From Alphaproteobacteria bacterium (GTDB taxonomy: Bacteria > Pseudomonadota > Alphaproteobacteria > UBA8366 > GCA-2717185): DNA of 64,000 bases. Every line of letters starts with the position of its first letter. The stretch's first letter is position 1. Below are positions 8,360 through 16,218 of the stretch, in pieces. The stretch covers positions 22,071 to 86,070 of the forward strand of contig JBBDQU010000060.1 in NCBI GenBank assembly GCA_040905865.1, read 5' to 3'. Below the pieces are notes generated by a model, which was not told the DNA's origin, did not search any database, and saw nothing but the letters and a program-made list of their open reading frames with translations. The translations under genes were made by a program, and so were the position numbers.

Positions 8360-10456
8360 TCAGATTTGGTGCAGTGCATCGACCACCATCGATACGGTTA
8401 GAATCTGCGGCAGCACCATTGGCGGCCGTTCGTCGGGATAAAACAGCACGTACAGGGGCACGCCCGCCCGGTCGTGACGGCGCAGCAGCGCGGTGATTTC
8501 CGGATCCTCGCGGGTCCAGTCGCCAACCAGATAGGCGGCGCCCGATTTGGCAAGGGCGGCATGAAACGCTTCGCTGGACAGGGCCACGCGCTCGTTCACC
8601 TTGCAGGTGATGCACCAGGCCGCCGTCATGTTGACCAGCACGGGCCGGCCTTCCGCCCGCAGCGCCTCGAGCCGCGCCTCCGAATAGCGCTCGGCCCCAT
8701 CGGGTTGGATAACGGCGACGGCGGTATCGGCAGGCTGGATTGCGCCAGCCAGAAACAGCGCGGCGGCAACCGATACCATCGCCACGCCGCGCCGGACGGC
8801 GCCGCCGCCCTGCCCGAACAGCCACAGGGCGAAACCCAGCGCGGTCATTCCCAGCAGGACCGCGAACACCGCATCCGGGTCCGTCTGCTGCGCCAGCACC
8901 CAGATCAGCCAGGCCGCCGAAGCAAACAGGGGAAAGGCCAAAACCTGCTTCAGGGTATTCATCCATGCCCCTGGTTTCGGCAGCAACCGCGCCGCGCCGG
9001 GAACCGCTGTCAGCAGCAGGTACGGCATGCCGAGCCCGAGGCCAAGCATGAGTATCGCCGCCATCGCGACCGGCCCGGACTGGGTGAACGCAACGCCAAG
9101 AGCGGCCGCCATGAACGGCGCGGTACAGGGCGCCGCCACGACAGCAGCCAGAATACCGGTAAAGAAGCTGCCGGTCGCACCGGATCGCCCCGCCAGCGAC
9201 TGTCCCATTCCGGTCCAGGAACCGGCGATGTGAAACACGCCCGCCAGATTCAGCCCGACCGCGAACAGGATATAGGCCAGCACCGCCACAACGACGGGGT
9301 TCTGCAACTGGAAGCCCCATCCGACACTGGCGCCGCCGGCCCGCAGCGCGAGAAACACGATGCCCAGCAGGGCGAAGGCCAACAATACGCCCGCCATGTA
9401 GGCAAGGCCCCCGCGCAGCCGCCCGGCGCGGGAATCCGCCGCATGACCGACCAGCCCGAGCGCCTTTACCGCCAGCACCGGGAAGACGCATGGCATCAGG
9501 TTCAGCAGGAGCCCGCCCAGAAACGCGAATGCCAGGATCAGCGGCAGGGACAGCGTTTCGGCGGAAATCATAGAAGGTGCTGACGCAGCCGGATCGAGTG
9601 CCACCTCGTCGATGGCGAAGGCCAGGCGAACCTGTTCGCCCCCGATATCCTCCCGTAGCGTCAGCACGCCGGAAAGCCGATCCGGCGCAGGGATTTCGCC
9701 ACGCTGCATCGTCAGGCGCAATACTGGCGCGTCATAGCTTAAATGCTGCGCCGCAGCGTGTTCTATCACACCCCACGCTTCGGCGAAGAAGTGCGCCTGT
9801 GACAGTCGCGCCATCGACAGGCCCGGAGCATCGAACGCCAGGGTTACCGCGTTGCCGGATACGGTCGCTGAATACGGCCAGGGCGATGCGGCCGGGACGG
9901 TGCCGCGCACCGCCGCGAACAATGCCGCATCGGCGCTGTTCGCCACGGTTTCGCCGCCCGTGGGCAGGTCAATCGCGAAGACACCGGATTCAGGAATGCA
10001 GATCTTCTCGCAGACCAGCCAGGTCGCTTCCGCCTTTACCGGAAACGCCGTTCCGGCCGGCCAGTCCGCCGGAACCGTGATATCGCTGATCAGTCCGACA
10101 CGGCCGCTGTAACCATGATTGACCAGCCCGGCGAACTCGATTCGTTCCGGCGCCGCCCAGCGGATCGGCGTCGCGACGGCACCTTCCGGCAATGACCATT
10201 CAAGGGCGATTTCCTGACCGCTGTCGCCCGGATTTTTCCAGTAGGTATGCCAGCCGTCGCGGATGTCCTGATGCAGCATGACCGACACGGTATCGCCGGG
10301 CTTCACGCGTTCCGCAGACGCGACCAGCCGCGCCGTCACATTGTCGGTGCGTACCGTATCGACCGATGCGCGAACAGCCGGCGACGCCTGCATTCCGGCA
10401 AGCGCCAGCAGGAGAAAGACCATTTTCCGCCTGAAAACCGATCGCCGCACCTGCAT
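8360..10456 (-). CDS. DsbD/ScsB-type thiol:disulfide interchange protein
   Basis: 698 residues in three parts. After a signal peptide comes the periplasmic N-domain with QDIRDGWHTYWKNPGDSG, typical of ScsB-like DsbD proteins. Next are eight membrane helices starting LLLNLMPCVFPVLAVKALG and, in the second half, AAPCTAPFMAAALG, which hold the two membrane Cys. The C-terminal thioredoxin domain has TAAWCITCKVNE with a CxxC centre. It takes electrons from cytosolic thioredoxin and passes them to periplasmic partners; the adjacent redoxin is the likely client. The start at 10456 gives a proper charged n-region; an internal ATG at 10423 is also possible. Confidence 0.92.
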   Translation of the reverse strand: MQVRRSVFRRKMVFLLLALAGMQASPAVRASVDTVRTDNVTARLVASAERVKPGDTVSVMLHQDIRDGWHTYWKNPGDSGQEIALEWSLPEGAVATPIRWAAPERIEFAGLVNHGYSGRVGLISDITVPADWPAGTAFPVKAEATWLVCEKICIPESGVFAIDLPTGGETVANSADAALFAAVRGTVPAASPWPYSATVSGNAVTLAFDAPGLSMARLSQAHFFAEAWGVIEHAAAQHLSYDAPVLRLTMQRGEIPAPDRLSGVLTLREDIGGEQVRLAFAIDEVALDPAASAPSMISAETLSLPLILAFAFLGGLLLNLMPCVFPVLAVKALGLVGHAADSRAGRLRGGLAYMAGVLLAFALLGIVFLALRAGGASVGWGFQLQNPVVVAVLAYILFAVGLNLAGVFHIAGSWTGMGQSLAGRSGATGSFFTGILAAVVAAPCTAPFMAAALGVAFTQSGPVAMAAILMLGLGLGMPYLLLTAVPGAARLLPKPGAWMNTLKQVLAFPLFASAAWLIWVLAQQTDPDAVFAVLLGMTALGFALWLFGQGGGAVRRGVAMVSVAAALFLAGAIQPADTAVAVIQPDGAERYSEARLEALRAEGRPVLVNMTAAWCITCKVNERVALSSEAFHAALAKSGAAYLVGDWTREDPEITALLRRHDRAGVPLYVLFYPDERPPMVLPQILTVSMVVDALHQI

Positions 10457-10564
10457 CGCCCTGTAGATTCAGTTCCGTTTCCGGCCCGGAATTTAGGCCG
10501 CTATCTGGTCAATACAAAATCAAGTTTTCTTTACCGATACAGGGCTATTGCGCATGCCGCCGGG

Positions 10565-11797
10565 TCAGGTTTCGCGGGTGAGACCCGAATCGACCCACAA
10601 TTTCACGGCCAGCGACATGCTGCTGAACAGGGCAAACCCGCCGATCAGCGGCAGGACCGTGCCGTCATAGGATTGTCCGATAACGGTACCCAGGACGACG
10701 CCGGAAATGGTCGTGAACGACGTCACGACCCCGGCGCCGACTCCCGCGATATGGCCCAGCGGCTCCATTGCCATGGCATTGAAATTGCCCATCAGCATGC
10801 CAAAGCAGAAGAAATTGACCATTCCCCAGGTCATCAGCGACCACAGGGGCGGATGGCCCGCCTGCCAGAAGGACACGCAGAAAAAGGTGATCGACGCGGA
10901 TCCCATCACCGTCAGGGCAATCGTCGTCAGCCGCCGCATGCCGAACCGCATGACGAGCCTGGAATTGGTGAAGGCCGCCGCACCGATCCCCAGCGCCAGG
11001 GCCCCGAAATAGAACGGAAACCGGATACCGAGGCCATATTGCACCTGCATCACCTGCGCCGCCGAGGACAGATAGCCGATGAAGGCGCCGAACACGAGTC
11101 CCGCCGAAACCATATAACCCAGGGATTGACGGTTGCGCAGAATTTCCAGAACGCTGCGCAGGATGACGGCGAGGGAAAACGGCTTGCGGTTCTCCGGCGC
11201 GAGGGTTTCGGGCTGGCGCAGTGCGAACCAGACAAAACCGATTGCCGAAAGCGTCAGCAACATGCCGAATATGGCGCGCCAGGACGCGACCAGCAGAATC
11301 GCCTGCCCCAGCAGCGGCGCCAGCGCCGGCACGATGATGAAAACCGACATCACCAGGGACATGATACGGGCCATTGCGCGCCCGGAATACTGGTCGCGCA
11401 CCAGTGCGATCGTCACGATCCGGGATGCCGCCGCGCCCAGCCCCTGCAGGACACGGCCGGCCAGCATCACCTCGAAATTCCACGCCATCGTCGACAGCAC
11501 GCAGCCGGACATATACAGCGCCAGGCCCGCATAGATGGCGCGTTTGCGCCCGATACTGTCGGACAGGGGGCCATAGATAAGTTGCCCGATCATCAACCCG
11601 ACGAACAGGAAGGTCACGACAAGCTGGCTGTCATTGGCCTGCGCAACGCCGAGGTCCCTGCCGATTTCCGACAGGGCCGGCAGCATGGCATCGATCGAAA
11701 GCGCGACCAGCGAAATCAGCAATGCCAGCATGACGACAAATTCGCCCTGCGACAGGGCGCCGCCCGACCGCACACCTGCGCTATTGCCGTTACTCAA
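10565..11797 (-). CDS. Bcr/CflA-family MFS drug efflux transporter
   Basis: I choose TTG 11797, seven bases after GGAG, since residues upstream to 11884 look non-coding. About 410 residues with 12 membrane helices. FVVMLALLISLVALSIDAMLPAL opens the first helix, and GQLIYGPLSDSIGRKRAIYAG is the MFS loop 2-3 motif; VLQGLGAAASRI and LVRDQYSGRAMARIMS follow, as in Bcr/CflA proteins. These 14- or 12-helix proton antiporters expel drugs or sulfonamide-like compounds and dipeptides. It stands alone with no regulator adjoining. Confidence 0.9.
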   Translation of the reverse strand: MSNGNSAGVRSGGALSQGEFVVMLALLISLVALSIDAMLPALSEIGRDLGVAQANDSQLVVTFLFVGLMIGQLIYGPLSDSIGRKRAIYAGLALYMSGCVLSTMAWNFEVMLAGRVLQGLGAAASRIVTIALVRDQYSGRAMARIMSLVMSVFIIVPALAPLLGQAILLVASWRAIFGMLLTLSAIGFVWFALRQPETLAPENRKPFSLAVILRSVLEILRNRQSLGYMVSAGLVFGAFIGYLSSAAQVMQVQYGLGIRFPFYFGALALGIGAAAFTNSRLVMRFGMRRLTTIALTVMGSASITFFCVSFWQAGHPPLWSLMTWGMVNFFCFGMLMGNFNAMAMEPLGHIAGVGAGVVTSFTTISGVVLGTVIGQSYDGTVLPLIGGFALFSSMSLAVKLWVDSGLTRET

Positions 11798-11998
11798 ACC
11801 TTTTCTCCGCGTTTGGGCCGACACATGATGGCGGGCCCGTAAAAAGCAGGGATGACTGACCGTGCCGGGCGACACGGCGACCATGCCGGAGAGATTTCAA
11901 GCGGCTCCCAAGCCAGGACTAGACACGATTCTGTCTCTAAGCCGAAAGACTCCGCAGGGCAAGGCTCTCCCGCCGCGGGCGTACGGCAACGCCGAAAT

Positions 11999-12400
11999 TC
12001 AGGTAGCGCCGGCATATCCCATCCGGGACGCCCAGAAACTCCAGCGTCCCAACTCACTGATTACCAGCCGTCCGCCCGTGCAACGGACAAGGGCTATTTC
12101 GACGAAGCCCTCGGTCGGATCGTCCATGAAACAGAATATCGTCTTGGCGAACAGAAGCCTGTCTTCAAGGCTTTCCGTGATACTGCCCGGTTCGGACGCC
12201 CGCCATTTCACGTAGACGTCGGGCCCCAGATTGTCTGTAATCCCGGAATCACACACGCTTTGGCGGCTTCTTCGGTCATCGGCAATCGGCGCGCAGCATT
12301 CGGCAGACCATGAAAATGAACGTCCTGCGCATAACGCCTCTTCAGAAACCACGCCGTCTTGATCCAGGCCAATCAGTTTGCCCGTGACCTCTATAAGCAC
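11999..12400 (-). CDS. Hypothetical protein, doubtful
   Basis: A 133-codon frame starting with GTG whose second half has codon use like that of neighbouring genes (for example LLFAKTIFCFMDDPTEG, ending in GRWSFWASRMGYAGAT). No domain is recognised. The first codons lie inside a dispersed repeat copy (12391-12454), and an overlapping frame from 12285 leftward (MTEEAAKACVIPGLQ) also looks protein-like, so this may be a gene broken by a frameshift or one whose true start is further in. The rest of 11798-12464 holds nothing else I can identify. Confidence 0.35.
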   Translation of the reverse strand: MLIEVTGKLIGLDQDGVVSEEALCAGRSFSWSAECCAPIADDRRSRQSVCDSGITDNLGPDVYVKWRASEPGSITESLEDRLLFAKTIFCFMDDPTEGFVEIALVRCTGGRLVISELGRWSFWASRMGYAGAT

Positions 12401-12454
12401 ATCAGTTCTGGTGAGATCGCCAGAGTCGATTCCCCGTCAGGCACGATCTGATCT
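12391..12454. repeat. Dispersed repeat, copy B (short form)
   Basis: Begins CTATAAGCACATCAG and ends CACGATCTGATCT, with GATCGCCAGAGTCGATTCC between. These blocks align with the outer parts of copy A, but the 17-bp inner hairpin of A is absent. It lies between the doubtful gene above and the conserved gene at 12465. Confidence 0.7.
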
Positions 12455-12464
12455 GACTTCCCTT

Positions 12465-12770
12465 TCAGGATTCCTTTGCCGGACTGTCGCCAATCCCGCC
12501 ATGTTTGGTCGGGCCTGTCTTGGTTTCGCCGTCGCTGGCCAACAGGGTGTCCAGGGCCTGCTGCACACGCTGAATCATGGGGGGATCGCCGCCGATCATC
12601 CCCTCTTCCTGAGCCACGGATTCCTCGACCGCATCGTACTCCCAGCCGCGCAGTATTTCGATTTTCTGCCCATTGCTCAGCGACGCATCGTTCAGCACCG
12701 CCTCGGGCGTTCCGAATTCGGTCCTCGGGTCACGCTTTACCTGCTCGCGATCGTCTCCGGCACTGTTCAC
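12465..12770 (-). CDS. Conserved small protein of unknown function
   Basis: 101 residues from GTG 12770 behind GAGGAGGTG. It is hydrophilic with no membrane segment. The block LSNGQKIEILRGWEYDAVEESVAQEEGM followed by a helix MIQRVQQALDTLL is a pattern I recognise from small alphaproteobacterial proteins annotated only as hypothetical, with a strongly conserved LRRWEYDA-type core. The C-terminal 20 residues are disordered (rich in Gly, Lys, Ser). No function is known. It is isolated on the minus strand, upstream of a dispersed repeat. Confidence 0.75.
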   Translation of the reverse strand: MNSAGDDREQVKRDPRTEFGTPEAVLNDASLSNGQKIEILRGWEYDAVEESVAQEEGMIGGDPPMIQRVQQALDTLLASDGETKTGPTKHGGIGDSPAKES

Positions 12771-12920
12771 CTTTCACCTCCTCGGGTTGGATTTGGGATT
12801 ATTCCGTGAACGACCCGCCGGTCATTTTGTTCCTGGAACGGTCGGCGCCATTGCAGCTGTTACGGTGCCGCAACGCCGGGACGACCGGCAGATCGTGATC
12901 CTTCCGCAACGGCGCTGAGT

Positions 12921-14126
12921 TCATCGCGCGCCGAAAATCCGCTCGTAGGCGGCCTGGGTCACGGCACCGCCCTGGTTGATCGGCATATCCTTCGCCTTGT
13001 CGCGCAGTCGCAGGCGATAGGCGTATTCATGCGGCATCTGGCCATAGGGATCGGGCGCGCCCAGTTCCTTGGCGCAATGCGCCGCCCAGTCCGCATTCCA
13101 GATAAATTCCCGCGCGACGCCGACCAGATCCGCCTGACCCTGCCGCAATATCGTCTCGGCTTCCTGTGCGGTGGTAATACCGCCAACAGCGATCGTCATG
13201 ATACCGGCTTCGCGACGGATGCGTTCGGCGAAGCCCGCCTGAAACTGGACGATGCGCGGCACCATCGGCATATCGGTATCGCCGGTGATGCCCCCGGAGG
13301 AACAATCGACCAGGTCGATGTCCCGTTCCTTCAGGGCCCGGGCCAATTGAACGGTGTCCTCCAGCCCCCAGATTCCGCCCTTCCCGTCGACGCAGGACAC
13401 ACGGAAGAACACCGGCTTGTCGGACGGCCAGGCGTCGCGGGTGACTTCCGCCACTTCCAGTGCGAACCGCATGCGGCCTTCCAGGTCGCCGCCATAGGCA
13501 TCCGTGCGATGATTGCTGATGGGCGACAGGAACTGATGGATCAGGTAGCCATGCGCGCCATGCACCTCGACAATATCGTAGCCCGCATCCATCGAGCGGC
13601 GCGTCGCCTCGCGCCAGGCATCCAGCACCGTGCGGATATCGTCACGGTCCATTTCCTTTGGTGTAAACCGGCGCGGCAACTGGTCCAGCGCGCTGGGCGC
13701 CAGCCCTTGCCACGGCACAAACCCGTCCTTTGCATCTTCATCCGTCAGCGGGCGCCAGTCCTCGGTGGCGCCGTGACAGGACGCCTTGCGTCCCGCATGG
13801 CCAAGCTGGATTGCCGGCACCGCGCCCTGTTGGCGGATGAAATCGTTGATACGGCTGTATTGCGGAACATGACGGTCATGCCAGATTCCCGCGCAATCAT
13901 AGGTCTTGCGGCCGCGCGCCTCGACGGCTGTTTCCTCGCCGAAAATGATTCCCGCGCCGCCGAAAGCCAACCGCCCGAGATGCGCCATCTGCCAGTCGCC
14001 CGGCCCGCCGTCTACGGAATTGTACTGGCACATCGGCGACACCACGATCCGGTTCTTCGCGGTCACGCCACGCAGGCTGACGGGCGTGAACAGGAGTGGC
14101 GGGACGGTATTGCTGTCGGCTGTCAT
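12921..14126 (-). CDS. NADH:flavin oxidoreductase, Old Yellow Enzyme family (YqjM-like)
   Basis: The start at ATG 14126 follows CCGGAGGACCCC; a longer frame to 14189 is less likely. 401 residues form one FMN-binding TIM barrel: LFTPVSLRGVTAKNRIVVSPMCQY with the Cys of the thermophilic/YqjM class, AIQLGHAGRKAS with the substrate His, DIVEVHGAHGYLIHQFLSPISNHRTD, and AVGGITTAQEAETILRQGQADLVGVAREF for the FMN phosphate site. It reduces activated alkenes such as enones using NAD(P)H. The physiological substrate is unknown. Confidence 0.93.
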   Translation of the reverse strand: MTADSNTVPPLLFTPVSLRGVTAKNRIVVSPMCQYNSVDGGPGDWQMAHLGRLAFGGAGIIFGEETAVEARGRKTYDCAGIWHDRHVPQYSRINDFIRQQGAVPAIQLGHAGRKASCHGATEDWRPLTDEDAKDGFVPWQGLAPSALDQLPRRFTPKEMDRDDIRTVLDAWREATRRSMDAGYDIVEVHGAHGYLIHQFLSPISNHRTDAYGGDLEGRMRFALEVAEVTRDAWPSDKPVFFRVSCVDGKGGIWGLEDTVQLARALKERDIDLVDCSSGGITGDTDMPMVPRIVQFQAGFAERIRREAGIMTIAVGGITTAQEAETILRQGQADLVGVAREFIWNADWAAHCAKELGAPDPYGQMPHEYAYRLRLRDKAKDMPINQGGAVTQAAYERIFGAR

Positions 14127-14185
14127 CTGGGGTCCTCCGGTCCGGCGCGTCGTGCCGGACAAAGCTCGCACTTGTCGTATTTGGG

Positions 14186-14407
14186 TCAACGCGGATCGTC
14201 ATGCCGCCTGTGCTGGACGCGCGCCATCAGCAGGCCGACCAGTATACCAGCCCCGAACAGCACGAAAAGAAGTAGCGCGCCTGGCAATGACAACGTCCAG
14301 AGCAGAAAATTCACCTCGACCGTCGCAGTATTCTGCAACGTGAACAGAATCACGATACCGGCCACAACGATGACCAGCCAGTACCGGAAATTTTTCACTG
14401 CCCGCAC
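14186..14407 (-). CDS. LapA-domain (DUF1049) small membrane protein
   Basis: 73 residues from GTG 14407, or nine bases further in from a second GTG (KNFRYWLVIVV). Two membrane helices: WLVIVVAGIVILFTLQNTATVEVNFLLW, which is the LapA domain signature with its Asn-rich turn, and LPGALLLFVLFGAGILVGLLMA; the tail is basic (RVQHRRHDDPR). LapA-type proteins support lipopolysaccharide assembly with LapB in Enterobacteria. The start overlaps the broken PhyH frame, so its native promoter may have been lost or replaced. Confidence 0.82.
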   Translation of the reverse strand: MRAVKNFRYWLVIVVAGIVILFTLQNTATVEVNFLLWTLSLPGALLLFVLFGAGILVGLLMARVQHRRHDDPR

Positions 14408-14664
14408 CGCGCCGGCAAGGTTAGCGCGATATCCGGGCCGATCGGTTGTTCGGCCATATCCAGGATGTTCGGGTCGCGGGCGTAGTTCAGGAAGGCCAGG
14501 TCATAGGACAGCAGCGCCGAACAATTGTCCCGGAACGCTGGATATCGCGCCAGCAGGCGGTCGTGGTCCTTTTTGATGGACTCCAGCGTTTCTTCGCAAA
14601 GCCGGTAATCGGGCACGACATAGCCCTTTTCCCGATATTGTGCGATCTGCGCGTCTGTCAGCAT
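14395..14664 (-). pseudogene. Truncated phytanoyl-CoA dioxygenase (PhyH) family gene
   Basis: The frame opens as a PhyH-family protein, MLTDAQIAQYREKGYVVPDY, and continues through ALLSYDLAFLNYARDPNILDMAEQPIGPDIAL, which in full-length members is followed by the HxD iron site and about 180 more residues. Here it stops ten codons later in unrelated sequence, exactly where the LapA gene starts. No iron ligands remain, so the product cannot be an active Fe(II)/2-oxoglutarate oxygenase. This looks like a deletion that joined the remnant to lapA. Confidence 0.75.
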
Positions 14665-14744
14665 TCACCCGCTCCTCCGCCCGCTTTGGGACGCATTGTA
14701 GCGGCTGCCCGGAAAAAAGAAACCGGAGCATCGGCGCCAAATCA

Positions 14745-14784
14745 AAAAAGGGCGCCGGCTTGAAGGCAGTCCGGCGCCCTTTTT
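14745..14784 (-). terminator. Rho-independent terminator
   Basis: AAAAAGGGCGCCGG pairs fully with CCGGCGCCCTTTTT across a 12-base loop. The run of A on the plus strand gives a U-tract for leftward RNA, so it ends transcription of the small gene at 14862; the T-tract on the other side would let it act in both directions. Confidence 0.88.
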
Positions 14785-14861
14785 CTGACCTGAATATCCG
14801 ATAGCATCAGCTTCGCGAATATTGCATTGCAGCAATTCCCGAAATGCATGGCTTCGATCAA

Positions 14862-15044
14862 TCAGACGATATCGTTCGCCTTCCGTCCGGCTGCGATGCC
14901 TTCGCCGAGCGCCTTGAAGAAGTTGCTGAGTCCACTCCAAAGGGATACCATAACTCTATGGAACTCCTCGCTCCTTAACTGGTGCGCATTGCGGATCGCC
15001 TGATCGAGGGTCTTCGGGTCAACGGGGCCAAATTGTGTCATCAT
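14862..15044 (-). CDS. Small protein of unknown function
   Basis: 60 residues from ATG 15044 behind GGAAAGGAAAA. It has one amphipathic region, LDQAIRNAHQLRSEEFHRVMVSLWSGLSNFFKALGEG, and a short basic end. Similar small proteins with an RSEEFH-like core occur in alphaproteobacteria but have no assigned role. It is transcribed divergently from the LysR gene across an AT-rich spacer and ends at a strong terminator, so it is a complete unit that the LysR protein may control. Confidence 0.65.
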   Translation of the reverse strand: MMTQFGPVDPKTLDQAIRNAHQLRSEEFHRVMVSLWSGLSNFFKALGEGIAAGRKANDIV

Positions 15045-15091
15045 TTTTTCCTTTCCAACTCCACTCTGGTAGAACGCACCATGACGTCCTC

Positions 15092-15106
15092 TGTTGCAAT
15101 GCAACA
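15092..15106. promoter_or_regulatory. Palindrome in the LysR divergent promoter
   Basis: TGTTGCA-A-TGCAACA is a perfect 7+1+7 palindrome in the AT-rich spacer between the small gene and the LysR gene. LysR proteins bind interrupted palindromes in such divergent promoters, so this is the best candidate site. Binding is inferred. Confidence 0.55.
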
Positions 15107-15180
15107 TAATATTTTCTTGTTGATTAACAATCTCGAATTATTCAAATATATTGTGAAATACGGGAACCAATGGAGGCCAC

Positions 15181-16104
15181 ATGGATCAAAGCAGTGAAAT
15201 GGCGGCCTTTGTGACCGTCGTCCGGGAAGCCGGGTTTTCATCGGCGGCGCGCACGCTCCACCTGACGCCATCGGCCGTCAGCAAGCAGATTTCCCGGCTG
15301 GAGGACCGGCTCGGCGTCCGGTTGCTGAATCGCACCACGCGCCGGTTCAGCATGACGGACGAGGGCGAGGCTTATTACCAGCGGGCTGTCTCGATCCTCG
15401 CCGAAATCGCCGAAACCGAGGCCATGATCTCGAACCGTGGCGGCGCGCCCCGCGGCATCCTGCGGGTCAGTTGCTCAACGACTTTCGGGCGGCAACAGGT
15501 CGTACCGCTACTGCCGGAATTTCTCGGCAGGTTCCCGGAAATAAGCATGCAGCTTTCGCTGTCCGATACGATGGTCGATCTGGTGCAGGAAGGCGTCGAT
15601 GTCGCGATCCGTATCGCCGAACTCAGCGATTCGACATTGGTGGCGCGGCGGCTTGGCATGGACCGCCGGATCGTCTGCGCCGCGCCCTCCTATGTCGAGA
15701 AACACGGCCTGCCGAAAGTTCCCGAAGACCTGCGCGATCACAACTGCCTGATCCTGAATACGGCCCAGGCGATCAACGACTGGGAATTTTCATCGAACGG
15801 TGAGAGCCGCCGGATCCATATAGAAGGCACGTTTGAGGCAAACAGCGGCATTGCAGTGCATGCCGCCACCCTCGCCGGGCTGGGCATAGCGCAGCTGGCA
15901 TCCTACGTCGCCGTCCCGGACCTGAAGGCCGGGCGGCTGATATCGTGCCTGGATGAATTCGTCGTCTCCCAGCGGCCGATCTACGCAATCTATCCGCATC
16001 GCCGGCACCTGTCGCCCAAGGTGCGGGAATTCGTGAATTTCCTGATCGACAAGTTCACCCCGACACCGCCTTGGGGCCACTGGCCGGTGGAGCACGAAGA
16101 GTGA
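15181..16104 (+). CDS. LysR-family transcriptional regulator
   Basis: 307 residues. The N-terminal winged helix-turn-helix is complete: FVTVVREAGFSSAARTLHLTPSAVSKQISRLEDRLGVRLLNRTTRRFSMTDEGEAYYQRA. A periplasmic-binding-protein-like effector domain follows (RVSCSTTFGRQQVVPLLPEFLGRFPEI, VDVAIRIAELSDSTLVARRL). The sequence is close to the large DsdC/CrgA-like LTTR group that regulates nearby oxidoreductases. It is divergent from the small gene at 14862 and followed by the carboxylase gene 114 bases on, which are its candidate targets. Confidence 0.95.
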   Translation: MDQSSEMAAFVTVVREAGFSSAARTLHLTPSAVSKQISRLEDRLGVRLLNRTTRRFSMTDEGEAYYQRAVSILAEIAETEAMISNRGGAPRGILRVSCSTTFGRQQVVPLLPEFLGRFPEISMQLSLSDTMVDLVQEGVDVAIRIAELSDSTLVARRLGMDRRIVCAAPSYVEKHGLPKVPEDLRDHNCLILNTAQAINDWEFSSNGESRRIHIEGTFEANSGIAVHAATLAGLGIAQLASYVAVPDLKAGRLISCLDEFVVSQRPIYAIYPHRRHLSPKVREFVNFLIDKFTPTPPWGHWPVEHEE

Positions 16105-16218
16105 TCCGGACCGCTTTCCATGAAAGGCCGGAATAGCATAATCCAAAGTTCCTGACGTATGCTTCAAACCTGTTGCAAACGCAGCATCGAAAAAAAGCAT
16201 GAAACGGGGGAAACACGG

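Noticed and set aside
10247..11842. 531-codon plus-strand frame opposite the efflux gene
   Set aside because: It is rich in Gln, His and Arg, and the opposite strand encodes a clear MFS transporter.
11852..12313. Plus-strand frames in the 11.8-12.3 kb spacer
   Set aside because: Codon pattern is poor on this strand; the minus-strand frame at 11999-12400 is the better but still doubtful candidate.
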